In this document: piece after piece, positions 1-7,347 of the stretch
Position numbering within the stretch: the first letter of the stretch is position 1
How the letters are laid out: every line of letters begins with the position of its first letter
Origin: JANQMX01 sp965247175
Lineage (GTDB): Bacteria; Pseudomonadota; Alphaproteobacteria; Kiloniellales; DSM-21159
NCBI GenBank assembly: GCA_965247175.1
Contig: OZ252006.1
Coordinates: 744,001 to 808,000, forward strand
Direction: 5' to 3'
Length of the DNA stretch: 64,000 bases
The notes under the pieces: model-generated
What the model was told of the DNA's origin: nothing
Database searches by the model: none
The model's input: only the letters and a program-made list of their open reading frames with translations
Position numbers and translations under genes: made by a program

Positions 1-1
1 C

Positions 2-505
2 GACTGCGTCGGGGCCAAGACCTACATCGACAGGCATCCTCATCTCGCGACCATGACCCTGGGGCTCTATAGCCAATGCACGGGGGGCAACGCGCAGTAC
101 GAGGCCATCTCGCGCCGGCCCGAACTCTTCCAGAACGTCCGCTGCATGCTCAGCCCGCTGGTCGTCTCCATGACCGCGCTGATGGGCCGCTTCGCGACGC
201 TTCAGGGCGTGGGCGACTACATGGATGCGATGGACTTCGAGCAGAAGAAGCTGGGCGGCTTCACCAATCCCGAGATGACGCCGCATCTCTTTGCCGGTGA
301 CGTCAAGGTGCCGACCCTGGTGATGCAGGTGCGGGACGATCTCTGGACCACGCAGGAAGACGGTCAGACGACCTTCGATCTTCTCGGCAGCAACGAGAAG
401 GAACTGTTCTGGGTCGAGGGCACCACGCGGCGCTTCGACGGCTATAACTACTTCGGCCGAAATCCCGAGCGTATGATCGCCTGGTTCGACAAGCACATGG
501 CCTAG
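2..505 (+). CDS. Alpha/beta hydrolase (dienelactone hydrolase-like), C-terminal part
   Basis: The reading frame is open to the left edge, so the N-terminus lies outside the window and about 167 residues are visible. The segment Y-S-Q-C-T-G-G near the start resembles a nucleophile elbow with Cys in place of Ser, as in dienelactone hydrolases. A strand ending in V-R-D-D (about residue 114) fits the acid position of the fold. I see no obvious catalytic His before the C-terminal helix: the expected region reads T-T-R-R-F-D-G-Y. The likely role is hydrolysis of an ester or lactone in the cytoplasm, but the substrate is unknown. It ends 69 bases before the tRNA-like element. Family-level call only. 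Confidence 0.6.
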   Translation, partial: DCVGAKTYIDRHPHLATMTLGLYSQCTGGNAQYEAISRRPELFQNVRCMLSPLVVSMTALMGRFATLQGVGDYMDAMDFEQKKLGGFTNPEMTPHLFAGDVKVPTLVMQVRDDLWTTQEDGQTTFDLLGSNEKELFWVEGTTRRFDGYNYFGRNPERMIAWFDKHMA

Positions 506-574
506 GGGCGGCTGTCACCGCCAGGCGGGCCAAGGGGATGTCAAGGAAGCGGCGTTTGGCGTACAGTCCCGCAT

Positions 575-649
575 GTTCCGGTCGTTTAACGGCAAGACCT
601 TCCGGTTCTAGAACCGGATTTTGCGGGGTTCGAGTCCTCGCCCGGAACA
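575..649 (+). tRNA. tRNA-like element with an abnormal anticodon arm (possible CUA anticodon, or pseudo-tRNA)
   Basis: A cloverleaf can be drawn by hand. The 7-bp acceptor stem is 575-581 with 642-648, the D stem is 584-587 with 595-598, and the T arm has the canonical TTCGAGT loop at 629-635. The T stem can be 6 bp (623-628 with 636-641). The anticodon hairpin is a perfect 18-base palindrome (601-618), giving either a 6- or an 8-base loop instead of 7. In the 8-base loop the triplet after U33 is CUA. Reading the triplet by length as TCT (Arg) destroys the stem. No CCA is encoded, unlike the tRNA-Ser in this window. It could be a functional unusual tRNA, a pseudogene or another structured element. 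Confidence 0.4.
601..618. repeat. Perfect 18-base palindrome
   Basis: TCCGGTTCTAGAACCGGA equals its own reverse complement over all 18 bases. It forms the anticodon-arm region of the tRNA-like element at 575-649. As DNA it could also be a dimeric-protein binding site. Flanking bases 600 and 619 do not extend the symmetry. Confidence 0.8.
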
Positions 650-671
650 CTCTCCCCGCAGGTGTCTTCCG

Positions 672-1472
672 TCAGCGGTCGTAGAGGTCGGTGTAGTACC
701 GTGAGATCGCGCGAAGGTCGTCCTCGTAGCGACCATGAGCCGCCGCTTCCTCGGCATCCAATCGCGCTTGTTCTGCCGTCCGTCTTTGGCGCGCCTCGGC
801 CCGGCAATGGGCACTGCCGCAGCTTCGCTTGGCATCTTGAAAGGCCGCCTCGGCCTTCGCCCGCGCGTGGCGAATATCGTACAAGTCATCGGTGAGGCGC
901 TTGTCCGCCGCATCGAAAGCCTGCTCTTTGGTCGTATCGGGGCCGGCGGGGCTCAAATAGTCGGGCAGACGAGGGCGCCAGCTTTCCGCAACGGTTCCGT
1001 CCTCGTCTTTGCGCTTCGCGATGTCGCGCGCTCTGGCTTCAGGGCTCTTCCTATACTCGACGACGATGATGTCGTAGTCGTTGTCCGCAGACCATCGCTT
1101 GCGCCCGCACCCATAGGTCTCGACACGGCTGCTGAGCGTCGCCTGCGTGCTCGAGGCGTTGTAGTTGGGATTGCTCGGGTCAACGCCGACGGCGCGCCAC
1201 AGGTTGTTCATGAACGCGGAGAACTGAGAGTTCAGCATCACCTGAATCTCGGCGCTGGTGTAGGTGATCGGATCGAGCCCGCGCTGAACCGCGTTCAAGA
1301 ACAGCATGCGATCATCGGGTGTCATATCGCATTGCGACAGCGCGCCGGCGCCCGTGATCTCACCGCGCCAGTCCGAAGAGCGGTATTCTTCGATGTTCTG
1401 GGGCTGAGCCCAGGCGTTGCCAAATGCGAAAGCAAGACCAGCCGCGATGGATATGAGAAGAGGGGCTCGCAT
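672..1472 (-). CDS. Secreted hypothetical protein with C-terminal coiled coil
   Basis: I do not recognise a family. The protein is 266 residues long. An N-terminal signal peptide (basic start, then a hydrophobic run ending in N-A-W-A) predicts export, with cleavage near residue 22. The middle contains several Cys (one in L-S-Q-C-D, one in Y-G-C-G-R-K) that could form disulfides in the periplasm. Roughly the last 80 residues are rich in Ala, Arg, Glu and Asp with heptad-like spacing, suggesting a coiled coil, with a Cys pair (S-C-G-S-A-H-C) inside. I chose the start seven codons into the longest frame because AGGAC lies 9 bases upstream and the signal peptide then begins correctly. It is monocistronic, between two RNA elements. 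Confidence 0.6.
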   Translation of the reverse strand: MRAPLLISIAAGLAFAFGNAWAQPQNIEEYRSSDWRGEITGAGALSQCDMTPDDRMLFLNAVQRGLDPITYTSAEIQVMLNSQFSAFMNNLWRAVGVDPSNPNYNASSTQATLSSRVETYGCGRKRWSADNDYDIIVVEYRKSPEARARDIAKRKDEDGTVAESWRPRLPDYLSPAGPDTTKEQAFDAADKRLTDDLYDIRHARAKAEAAFQDAKRSCGSAHCRAEARQRRTAEQARLDAEEAAAHGRYEDDLRAISRYYTDLYDR

Positions 1473-1644
1473 GGTGTGAGTCCTGAAATCCACCGCAAAT
1501 GCTATGCGGCCAGCCGCCGAGTATCAAATGACGGCGGATATCGAACGACGACTCCTGAGCCAAGCCGCGTCGGATCAGAGACTAAATCCCTATCGAGGGG
1601 TGCCGAAAGGCTCACAATACGTAGGGGCAGAAAAGGAAATGAAA

Positions 1645-1736
1645 TGGCGGAGAGGAAGGGATTCGAACCCTCGATACGGGTTTCCCCGTATAACGGTTTA
1701 GCAAACCGCCGCCTTCAGCCACTCGGCCACCTCTCC
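1645..1736 (-). tRNA. tRNA-Ser (anticodon GCT)
   Basis: On the minus strand the sequence starts GGAGAGGTGGCCGAGTGGC, the usual class II serine D-arm pattern. The anticodon loop is TTTGCTAAA, giving GCT, which reads AGC/AGU. A long variable arm with an ACGGG/CCCGT stem follows, then the T loop TTCGAAT, and the 3' end matches the acceptor stem with an encoded GCCA. The length is 92 nt including CCA, as expected for tRNA-Ser. Confidence 0.97.
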
Positions 1737-1776
1737 GCCGGATGCAGCTTTATCCCACGGCGTTTGCAGGAGGGAC

Positions 1777-1805
1777 TAGTTGGCAGTGCCGGCTAAGCTT
1801 GTCAA
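1777..1805 (-). promoter_or_regulatory. Candidate sigma-70 promoter for tRNA-Ser
   Basis: On the minus strand a perfect TTGACA (1805-1800) is followed after 17 bases by CAACTA (1782-1777), a weak -10. It would start transcription roughly 30-35 bases before the tRNA 5' end. Confidence 0.4.
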
Positions 1806-1969
1806 CAAACCATCCAGGCCAGAGAGCTGGGGATTTTGGGACTTCCTTAAGCTTCGCTTCACGGCATTTTAAGCGAGATCGCGTCAACGTTTTCCCATCT
1901 TGGTGAACAGGCCGGGTCGGCCCGTAAACCAAAAACGGCAGGTAGCTGAAGAACAGAGGGGAGAAATCC

Positions 1970-2203
1970 ATGTCGCTCAGCAAACGCTCGCTCGAAACGC
2001 TGCTGGATCTGGTCGAAATCCGGCTGTCTTGCGTGGAAATCTGGGATCGGGACGACGCCCGGGAGGTCAAGGTCTTGCAGGCGGCCCGCAAGGAGCTGCT
2101 CGGCCTCGACGGCCGCAGCGCCACCGAGGATATGCCGGCGATGGATATGCCGCGCCGCCGTGGCCGGCCCAAGACCGTGGCCATGCAAGGCGCCGCGGCT
2201 TAG
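1970..2203 (+). CDS. Small conserved protein with AT-hook-like C-terminus
   Basis: This 77-residue cytoplasmic protein has a predicted helical N-terminal half (Leu-rich, about residues 8-45) and a C-terminal tail P-R-R-R-G-R-P-K. The tail matches the core of an AT-hook, a minor-groove DNA-binding motif. The GAGGGGAGA ribosome site sits a few bases before the ATG. Similar short proteins of unknown function occur in Rhodospirillales, from memory. The DNA-binding role is inferred from the tail alone. It stands by itself, followed by the end of the GST gene on the opposite strand. Confidence 0.6.
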   Translation: MSLSKRSLETLLDLVEIRLSCVEIWDRDDAREVKVLQAARKELLGLDGRSATEDMPAMDMPRRRGRPKTVAMQGAAA

Positions 2204-2257
2204 CGGTCCGACGCCCTTACACGACGAACGTCGCAGCTGTTCGAAGCGCGCCGGGGC

Positions 2258-2878
2258 TCAGCTCGGCACCGCCATGCCGCGTTGCACGGCCGGGCGCGCC
2301 TCGATCGCGTCGTACCACCGCTTGACGTTGGGATAGTCGTTGAGATCGATCTCTTGCCAGGGGTGGCGCGCCGCCCATGGAAAGGTGGCGATGTCGGCGA
2401 TGCTGTAGTCCTCGCCGGCCAGGTAGGGTGCATCGGCCAAGCGGGCGTCGAGCACGCCGTAGAGCCGCGCGGCCTCTTTCTTGTAGCGCTCCTTGGCGTA
2501 GGGCAGGTCCTCCGGCGCAAAGCGCAGGAAATGATGGGCCTGGCCCAGCATCGGCCCGAAGCCGCCCATCTGCCACATCAGCCACTGATGCGCATCTCTG
2601 CGGGCGGCCGGGTCGGTCGGCATCAGCTTTCCCGTCTTCTCCGCCAGATAAAGCAGGATTGCGCCGGACTCGAAGAGCGCCACGGGCTCGCCCTCCGGAC
2701 CCTCGGGATCGAGGATCGCGGGGATCTTGTTGTTGGGGCTGACCTCCAGGAAGTGCGGCTGAAACTGCTCGTCCTTGGTGATGTTGATGGTCTCGACCTC
2801 GTAAGGCAGCTCCAGCTCCTCGAGGGCGATGGAAGCCTTGCGGCCGTTGGGCGTACCCCAGGTATACAGCTTGATCAC
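2258..2878 (-). CDS. Nu-class glutathione S-transferase (YfcG/YghU-like)
   Basis: This 206-residue cytoplasmic GST has an N-terminal thioredoxin-like domain (about 1-85) and an all-helical C-terminal domain. The T-P-N-G-R-K segment near residue 9, S-P-N-N-K-I-P-A (cis-Pro region) and F-E-S-G-A-I-L-L-Y-L-A-E-K are the hallmarks of the YfcG/YghU nu class. Those enzymes bind two glutathiones and reduce disulfides or hydroperoxides. The start is GTG, overlapping the stop of the upstream C-S lyase by four bases (GTGA), so the two are translationally coupled. A second GST of the same class lies upstream in the same operon. Confidence 0.9.
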   Translation of the reverse strand: MIKLYTWGTPNGRKASIALEELELPYEVETINITKDEQFQPHFLEVSPNNKIPAILDPEGPEGEPVALFESGAILLYLAEKTGKLMPTDPAARRDAHQWLMWQMGGFGPMLGQAHHFLRFAPEDLPYAKERYKKEAARLYGVLDARLADAPYLAGEDYSIADIATFPWAARHPWQEIDLNDYPNVKRWYDAIEARPAVQRGMAVPS

Positions 2879-4071
2879 TCGGCGGCTCCCCTTGCTTCGA
2901 TGTCTTGGCTGGCCGCGGCGCCCACGGCAAAGGCCTGCTCCAGGTCGGCGATCAGGTCGTCGACATGCTCGACGCCGATGGAAAGGCGTAGCATGTCGCG
3001 CGGCACGTGGCTGTTCGGCCCCTCCACGGTGGCGCGGTGCTCGACCAGGCTTTCGACGCCGCCCAGAGAGGTTGCCGGCCGGAAGATCCGGCACTGGCCG
3101 GCGGCGGTCAGGGCGGCGGGCTCGCCGCCGCTGAGTCGGATGCTCATCATGCCGCCAAAGCCGCCGCTCATCTGGCGCTTGGCGATCTCATGGCGCGGGT
3201 GGCTGGACAGGCCCGGATAGAGCACGTGTGAGACGGCCGGGTGGCCTTCGAAGTGCTCGGCGATGGCGAGAGCGTTGGCGCTGGCCTGGCGGACGCGCAA
3301 GTGCAGGGTGCGCAGGCCGCGCTGCAGCAGCCAGGCCTCGAAAGGGCCGAGGCTGGCGCCGCCCAGCTCCCGGTTGTGTCGGATCCGGCCCCAGACGTCG
3401 TCACGCCTGGCGGTCACCAGCGCGCCGGCCACCACGTCGCTGTGGCCGTTGAGGTACTTGGTGGCCGAGTGCATGACGATGTCGCAGCCCAGCTCCAAGG
3501 GGCGGGTCAGGATCGGCGTGGCGACGGTCGAGTCTGCCACCGTCAGGGCGCCGGCCTCTTTGGCCATGGCCGCCGCCGCTTCCAGGTCGACTACGTCCCA
3601 GGTCGGATTGGCCGGGCTTTCCAGCCAGACCAGCTTGGTCGCGCCCGGGCGGAGCTTCTGGCGTAGCTCGTCGAGGTTGCCCGGGTCGATGAGATCGAGC
3701 TCGAGGCCCCAGGTCGCCGCGAACTCCTCAATCCAGTCGCGCACGCCCCAGTACATGGTCCGCTGCAGGACCAGGTGGTCGCCGGGCCTGAGGGCCTGGA
3801 CGATGGCGGCGGCGGCGGCCATGCCGGAGGCGAAGAGGATGGCTTCCTCGCCGCCTTCCAGAGTGGCGATGGTCACCTCAGCGGCGTCGTAGCTCGGGCT
3901 GTCGCCGCGGCCGTAAGTGGCGCGCCAGATGGGCTGATAATCCCTGTCGCGCCGGAAGGTGGTGGAGGGCTGGATGGCCGGCACCACGGCGCCGTTCGCC
4001 TCATCGCCGACGCCGGCGGCATGGGCGGCCAGGGTTTCCGGCTTCACGCTCTTGCGGTCGAAGTCCGCCAT
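2875..4071 (-). CDS. PLP-dependent cystathionine beta-lyase / C-S lyase (Cys/Met metabolism family)
   Basis: This 398-residue fold-type I PLP enzyme is the size of MetC/MetB proteins. The Schiff-base lysine is K205 in H-S-A-T-K-Y-L-N-G-H. Earlier, A-S-G-M-A-A binds the cofactor phosphate and V-A-D-S-T-V supplies the ring-binding Asp. It would cleave a carbon-sulfur bond in cystathionine or a cysteine conjugate, releasing pyruvate, ammonia and a thiol. The ATG was chosen because GGGAGAGGA lies just upstream. It sits between two nu-class GST genes on the same strand, which suggests handling of glutathione- or cysteine-derived thioethers as much as methionine synthesis. The substrate cannot be decided here. 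Confidence 0.88.
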   Translation of the reverse strand: MADFDRKSVKPETLAAHAAGVGDEANGAVVPAIQPSTTFRRDRDYQPIWRATYGRGDSPSYDAAEVTIATLEGGEEAILFASGMAAAAAIVQALRPGDHLVLQRTMYWGVRDWIEEFAATWGLELDLIDPGNLDELRQKLRPGATKLVWLESPANPTWDVVDLEAAAAMAKEAGALTVADSTVATPILTRPLELGCDIVMHSATKYLNGHSDVVAGALVTARRDDVWGRIRHNRELGGASLGPFEAWLLQRGLRTLHLRVRQASANALAIAEHFEGHPAVSHVLYPGLSSHPRHEIAKRQMSGGFGGMMSIRLSGGEPAALTAAGQCRIFRPATSLGGVESLVEHRATVEGPNSHVPRDMLRLSIGVEHVDDLIADLEQAFAVGAAASQDIEARGAAE

Positions 4072-4191
4072 GGTCTGTCCTCTCCCGTTCGGCGGCCCGG
4101 CACGGTTCGTTAGGCTCGGGCACGCCGGTGAGACAACCAAGAAGAAGAGTGCGGTTCAAGCGCACAAAGGGCAGGTCTGGCAGGCGCAGGC

Positions 4192-4887
4192 TTAGCGGCG
4201 CTGGTACTGGGTCGCGCCGAACAGCATCTCGTGCGCCTTGGGGTCGAAGCCTTCCTTGCGACGCTCGGCCAAGACAGTGACGCCCCGTTGCACGGCCGGG
4301 CGTTCGGCGATCTCGTCGAACCAGCGCACGAAGTTTGGATAGTCGTTGCGCTCGACGCCCTGGCGCTCGGGAAAGCGGGTCCAGGGCCAGGCGGCAATGT
4401 CGGCGATGGTGTATTCGTCGCCGGCGAGGTAGCGCGCTTCGCCGAGCCGTGTGTCGAGCACGCCATAGAGGCGCTTGGCCTCGTTGCTATAGCGGTTGGC
4501 GGCGTACTCGATGGTCTCAGGCGCGTATTGCAGAAAGTGATGGGCCTGACCGAGCATCGGGCCGAGGCCGCCCATCTGCCACATCAGCCATTGCAGCGCG
4601 GTGCTGCGCGTGCGCGGGTCGCTGGGCAAGAGCTTGCCGGTCTTCTCGGCGAGATAGATCAGGATGGCGCCGCTTTCGAAGACCGAGTGCGGCTGGCCGT
4701 CGGGCCCCTCGGGGTCGACGATGGCCGGCATCTTGTTATTTGGGCTGATCTTCAGGTAGTCGGCGTCGAATTGATCGCCGGCGCCGATGTCGATGGCGTG
4801 GACGTTGTAGGGCAGCCCGACCTCTTCGAGCATGATGTGGATCTTGTGGCCGTTCGGCGTCGGCCAAGTGTAGAGGTCGATGGTCAT
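4192..4887 (-). CDS. Nu-class glutathione S-transferase (YfcG/YghU-like), first gene of operon
   Basis: This 231-residue paralogue of the downstream GST has the same landmarks: T-P-N-G-H-K near residue 10, S-P-N-N-K-M-P-A, F-E-S-G-A-I-L-I-Y-L, and L-Q-W-L-M-W-Q-M-G-G-L-G-P at the start of the helical domain. It carries an extra tail of about 25 residues compared with its partner. AGGGA precedes the chosen ATG. The expected activity is glutathione-dependent disulfide or peroxide reduction in the cytoplasm. A 120-base spacer separates it from the C-S lyase, and the three genes look like one transcription unit. Confidence 0.9.
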   Translation of the reverse strand: MTIDLYTWPTPNGHKIHIMLEEVGLPYNVHAIDIGAGDQFDADYLKISPNNKMPAIVDPEGPDGQPHSVFESGAILIYLAEKTGKLLPSDPRTRSTALQWLMWQMGGLGPMLGQAHHFLQYAPETIEYAANRYSNEAKRLYGVLDTRLGEARYLAGDEYTIADIAAWPWTRFPERQGVERNDYPNFVRWFDEIAERPAVQRGVTVLAERRKEGFDPKAHEMLFGATQYQRR

Positions 4888-4990
4888 GCGCGTCCCTCGC
4901 GGCTGCAACTGGAATTACTGTTCCAGATGGCGGTTGCCTGCCGGCCCGCAAGTGCCAAGGCGGAAAAAATCTCGGTCCGGCCGGTTTTTG

Positions 4991-5890
4991 TCACGCCTGT
5001 TTCGGCGGACGCATGGCCAGCGCCACGCCTACCACTGCGATCGCCATGCCGACCAGGGCCTGGGGACCAAGGCGATCGCCGAACAGGAAGAAGGCAATCA
5101 CCGCCGTGACCGGTGGCACGAGGTAGAAAAGGCTGGAGACGCGGGACGCCTCACCCCAGCGCACCAGCAGCATGAGCAGGCTGACCGCGCCGATCGACAG
5201 CACCAGGATGAGCCAGGAGAGGGCGAAGACGAAGTTCCCGGTCCAGGCGACCCGCAGGTCCTCGAACAACACGGCCACCAGCGCGACGAGGATGGCGGCC
5301 GCGACGTACTGGATGGCGCCGCCGGTCCAGAGCTCGGTCTCCTGACAAAAGCGCTTCTGGTAGACTAGGCCGACGCTCATGGAGCCGATCGCCAGCGCAC
5401 AGAAAAGCACCGCAATGAGGTCGAAGCCCTGAAGCAGCTCCTGGGCGCTGCCGCTGGTCACGTCGCGCAGCAAAACCAGGGCGACGCCGACAAGGCCGAG
5501 CACCATGCCAAGTATCTGAGCGGGTCGAATCCTGTCTCCCAGGAAGAGATTAGCCAGCACCACGGTAAGCATGGGCTGGAGGGAGAGCAGAAGGGCGCAG
5601 ACGGCGGCCGGCATGCCGCGGCCCATGGCACCGAAGCCGCCGCCAAGATACCCGCCGTGGATGAGGAGGCCGACGACCGCGATATGCCCGACCTGTCGCC
5701 AGCTGTCGGGCCAGACGCTGCCGATCAGAAGCGCGATGGCGGCGAGCACGGGAGCGGCAATGGCGAAACGCAGGGCGAGAAAGGTAAAGGGCTCTGCATA
5801 AGGGAGACCCCAGACCGCTCCGATGAAGCCGGTCGACCAAAAGAGGACGAAGAGAAGCGGCGCGGCTTTGGCGAGCGGATGCTGCGTCAT
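4991..5890 (-). CDS. EamA-family DMT transporter
   Basis: This 299-residue inner-membrane protein has about ten hydrophobic segments in two repeated halves, each about 140 residues, as in EamA/RhaT drug-metabolite transporters. The start P-L-L-F-V-L-F-W-S-T-G-F is typical of the first EamA repeat. The expected role is export of an amino acid or metabolite; the substrate is not predictable. It is divergent from the nitrile hydratase operon, with 145 bases between the starts that must hold both promoters. Confidence 0.88.
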   Translation of the reverse strand: MTQHPLAKAAPLLFVLFWSTGFIGAVWGLPYAEPFTFLALRFAIAAPVLAAIALLIGSVWPDSWRQVGHIAVVGLLIHGGYLGGGFGAMGRGMPAAVCALLLSLQPMLTVVLANLFLGDRIRPAQILGMVLGLVGVALVLLRDVTSGSAQELLQGFDLIAVLFCALAIGSMSVGLVYQKRFCQETELWTGGAIQYVAAAILVALVAVLFEDLRVAWTGNFVFALSWLILVLSIGAVSLLMLLVRWGEASRVSSLFYLVPPVTAVIAFFLFGDRLGPQALVGMAIAVVGVALAMRPPKQA

Positions 5891-6035
5891 GGCGCCGGAG
5901 CTTGGCGGAAGCCTGCTAGACGGCCAAGCGATCTTGTCGCAAGGGAGACCTGCGATGCGCCGGGCCGGCTGGTGCCGCCTCTCGGCAGGGCTATACTGAT
6001 AGCGTCGATCAGTCAGCAGTCAGTCGAGGTTAGGG

Positions 6036-6683
6036 ATGAACGATCATCACGATGACCATAGCCACAGCCACAGTCATGACGAGGATGCGCCGCACAGCCA
6101 TCTGCCTTCCGAGCCGGCCTTGCGGGTCAAGGCACTGGAAAGCCTGCTGGTCGAGAAAGGCTTGGTCGACCCGGCCGCGCTCGATGCCTTGATCGACACC
6201 TACGAGACCAAGATCGGCCCCCAGAACGGCGCCAAGGTGGTGGCGCGCTCTTGGGTCGACCCGGAGTTTCGCCGCTGGCTGCTGGAGGACGCCACCGCGG
6301 CCATCGCCAGCCTCGGCTTCACCGGCCGTCAGGGCGAGCACATGGTGGCGGTGGAGAACACGCCCGAGGTTCAGAACCTCGTCGTCTGCACGCTCTGCTC
6401 CTGCTATCCCTGGCCGACGCTCGGCATCCCGCCGGTCTGGTACAAGTCGGAGGCCTACCGCTCCCGCGCCGTCATCGATCCGCGCGGCGTGCTGGCCGAG
6501 TTCGGCGTCCAGCTGCCGGAAGAGGTCGCGGTGAAGGTCTGGGACTCCACGGCGGAGATCCGCTACCTCGTGATCCCGCAGCGGCCAGCCGGCACGGACG
6601 GCCTGACCGAGGAGATGCTCGCCGACCTGGTCACCCGCAACTCCATGATCGGCACCGAGCGCGATCTGCGCACCGGAGCGTGA
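6036..6683 (+). CDS. nthA: Nitrile hydratase alpha subunit, cobalt type
   Basis: This 215-residue cytoplasmic subunit works with beta to hydrate nitriles to amides. The metal claw V-C-T-L-C-S-C is at residues 117-123 (C118, C121, C123). Thr between the first Cys and Leu marks the non-corrin cobalt type; iron enzymes have Ser there. In the family the second and third Cys become sulfinic and sulfenic acids. The N-terminus is unusual: eight His in the first 22 residues, interspersed with Asp and Ser, which may hold cobalt before insertion. GAGG precedes the ATG. The beta subunit starts four bases after its stop. No amidase lies adjacent. Confidence 0.95.
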   Translation: MNDHHDDHSHSHSHDEDAPHSHLPSEPALRVKALESLLVEKGLVDPAALDALIDTYETKIGPQNGAKVVARSWVDPEFRRWLLEDATAAIASLGFTGRQGEHMVAVENTPEVQNLVVCTLCSCYPWPTLGIPPVWYKSEAYRSRAVIDPRGVLAEFGVQLPEEVAVKVWDSTAEIRYLVIPQRPAGTDGLTEEMLADLVTRNSMIGTERDLRTGA

Positions 6684-6687
6684 GGCC

Positions 6688-7347
6688 ATGAACAACATCC
6701 ACGACATGGGCGGCATGCACGGCTTCGGCCCCATCCCCATCGAGGAGGACGAGCCGGTCTTCCACACGGATTGGGAGGCCAAGGCCATGGCCCTGACGGT
6801 CGCCATGGGCGCTTGGGGCAAATGGAACATCGACGCCTCGCGCTTTCAGCGGGAGAGCCTGGGGCCGCTGGAGTACCTTCAGTTCACTTACTACGAGCGC
6901 TGGCTCGCAGGCCTTACCGATCTGATGGTCGCGCGCGGGCTGGTGACGGTCGAGGAGATCGAGCAGGCCAAGGCCGCGGCTGGCAGCCAAAAGCAGACGC
7001 CGCCTCTCAAAGCCGCCGATGTTCTGCCGGCCATGATGAGCGGCGGGCCGAGCGCGCGTCCTCTGAATGTCGCGCCGCGCTTTGTTGCGGGAGACCAGGT
7101 GCGGACCAGCATTGAGCACCCGGAAGGCCATACCCGTCTACCGCGCTACGCGCGCGGCCGGGTCGGCACGGTCGAGCTGCTGCACGGCGGCCACGTTTTC
7201 CCGGACAGCAATTCCAAGTTCGAAGGTGAGGCGCCGCAGCACCTCTACACCGTGCGCTTCACCGCGCAGGAGCTTTGGGGGCCTTCGGCCTCGCCGCGCG
7301 ACAGCGTCACGCTCGATCTCTGGGAGAGCTACCTCGATCATGCCTGA
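6688..7347 (+). CDS. nthB: Nitrile hydratase beta subunit
   Basis: This 219-residue partner of the alpha subunit starts M-N-N-I-H-D-M-G-G-M-H-G-F, the classic beta-subunit beginning. The C-terminal domain (about residues 125-219) is SH3-like, with H-T-R-L-P-R-Y-A-R-G and Y-T-V-R-F. It has the Arg residues that in the family bond to the oxidised claw cysteines. The alpha-beta order is the common one for cobalt enzymes. Its stop overlaps the next gene's start by eight bases, so the maturation factor is translationally coupled. Confidence 0.95.
   Translation: MNNIHDMGGMHGFGPIPIEEDEPVFHTDWEAKAMALTVAMGAWGKWNIDASRFQRESLGPLEYLQFTYYERWLAGLTDLMVARGLVTVEEIEQAKAAAGSQKQTPPLKAADVLPAMMSGGPSARPLNVAPRFVAGDQVRTSIEHPEGHTRLPRYARGRVGTVELLHGGHVFPDSNSKFEGEAPQHLYTVRFTAQELWGPSASPRDSVTLDLWESYLDHA

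Noticed and set aside
1645..1736. Possible genomic island attachment site at tRNA-Ser
   Set aside because: No integrase, no direct repeat of the tRNA 3' end and no mobile gene in the window.
735..1796. 353-codon plus-strand frame
   Set aside because: It is antisense to the secreted coiled-coil protein and runs through tRNA-Ser. Its composition is Arg/Ala/Gly-rich as expected for a GC-rich shadow frame.
4072..4191. SAM riboswitch upstream of the C-S lyase
   Set aside because: The 120-base spacer lacks a recognisable SAM-I or SAM-II core and lies inside an operon.
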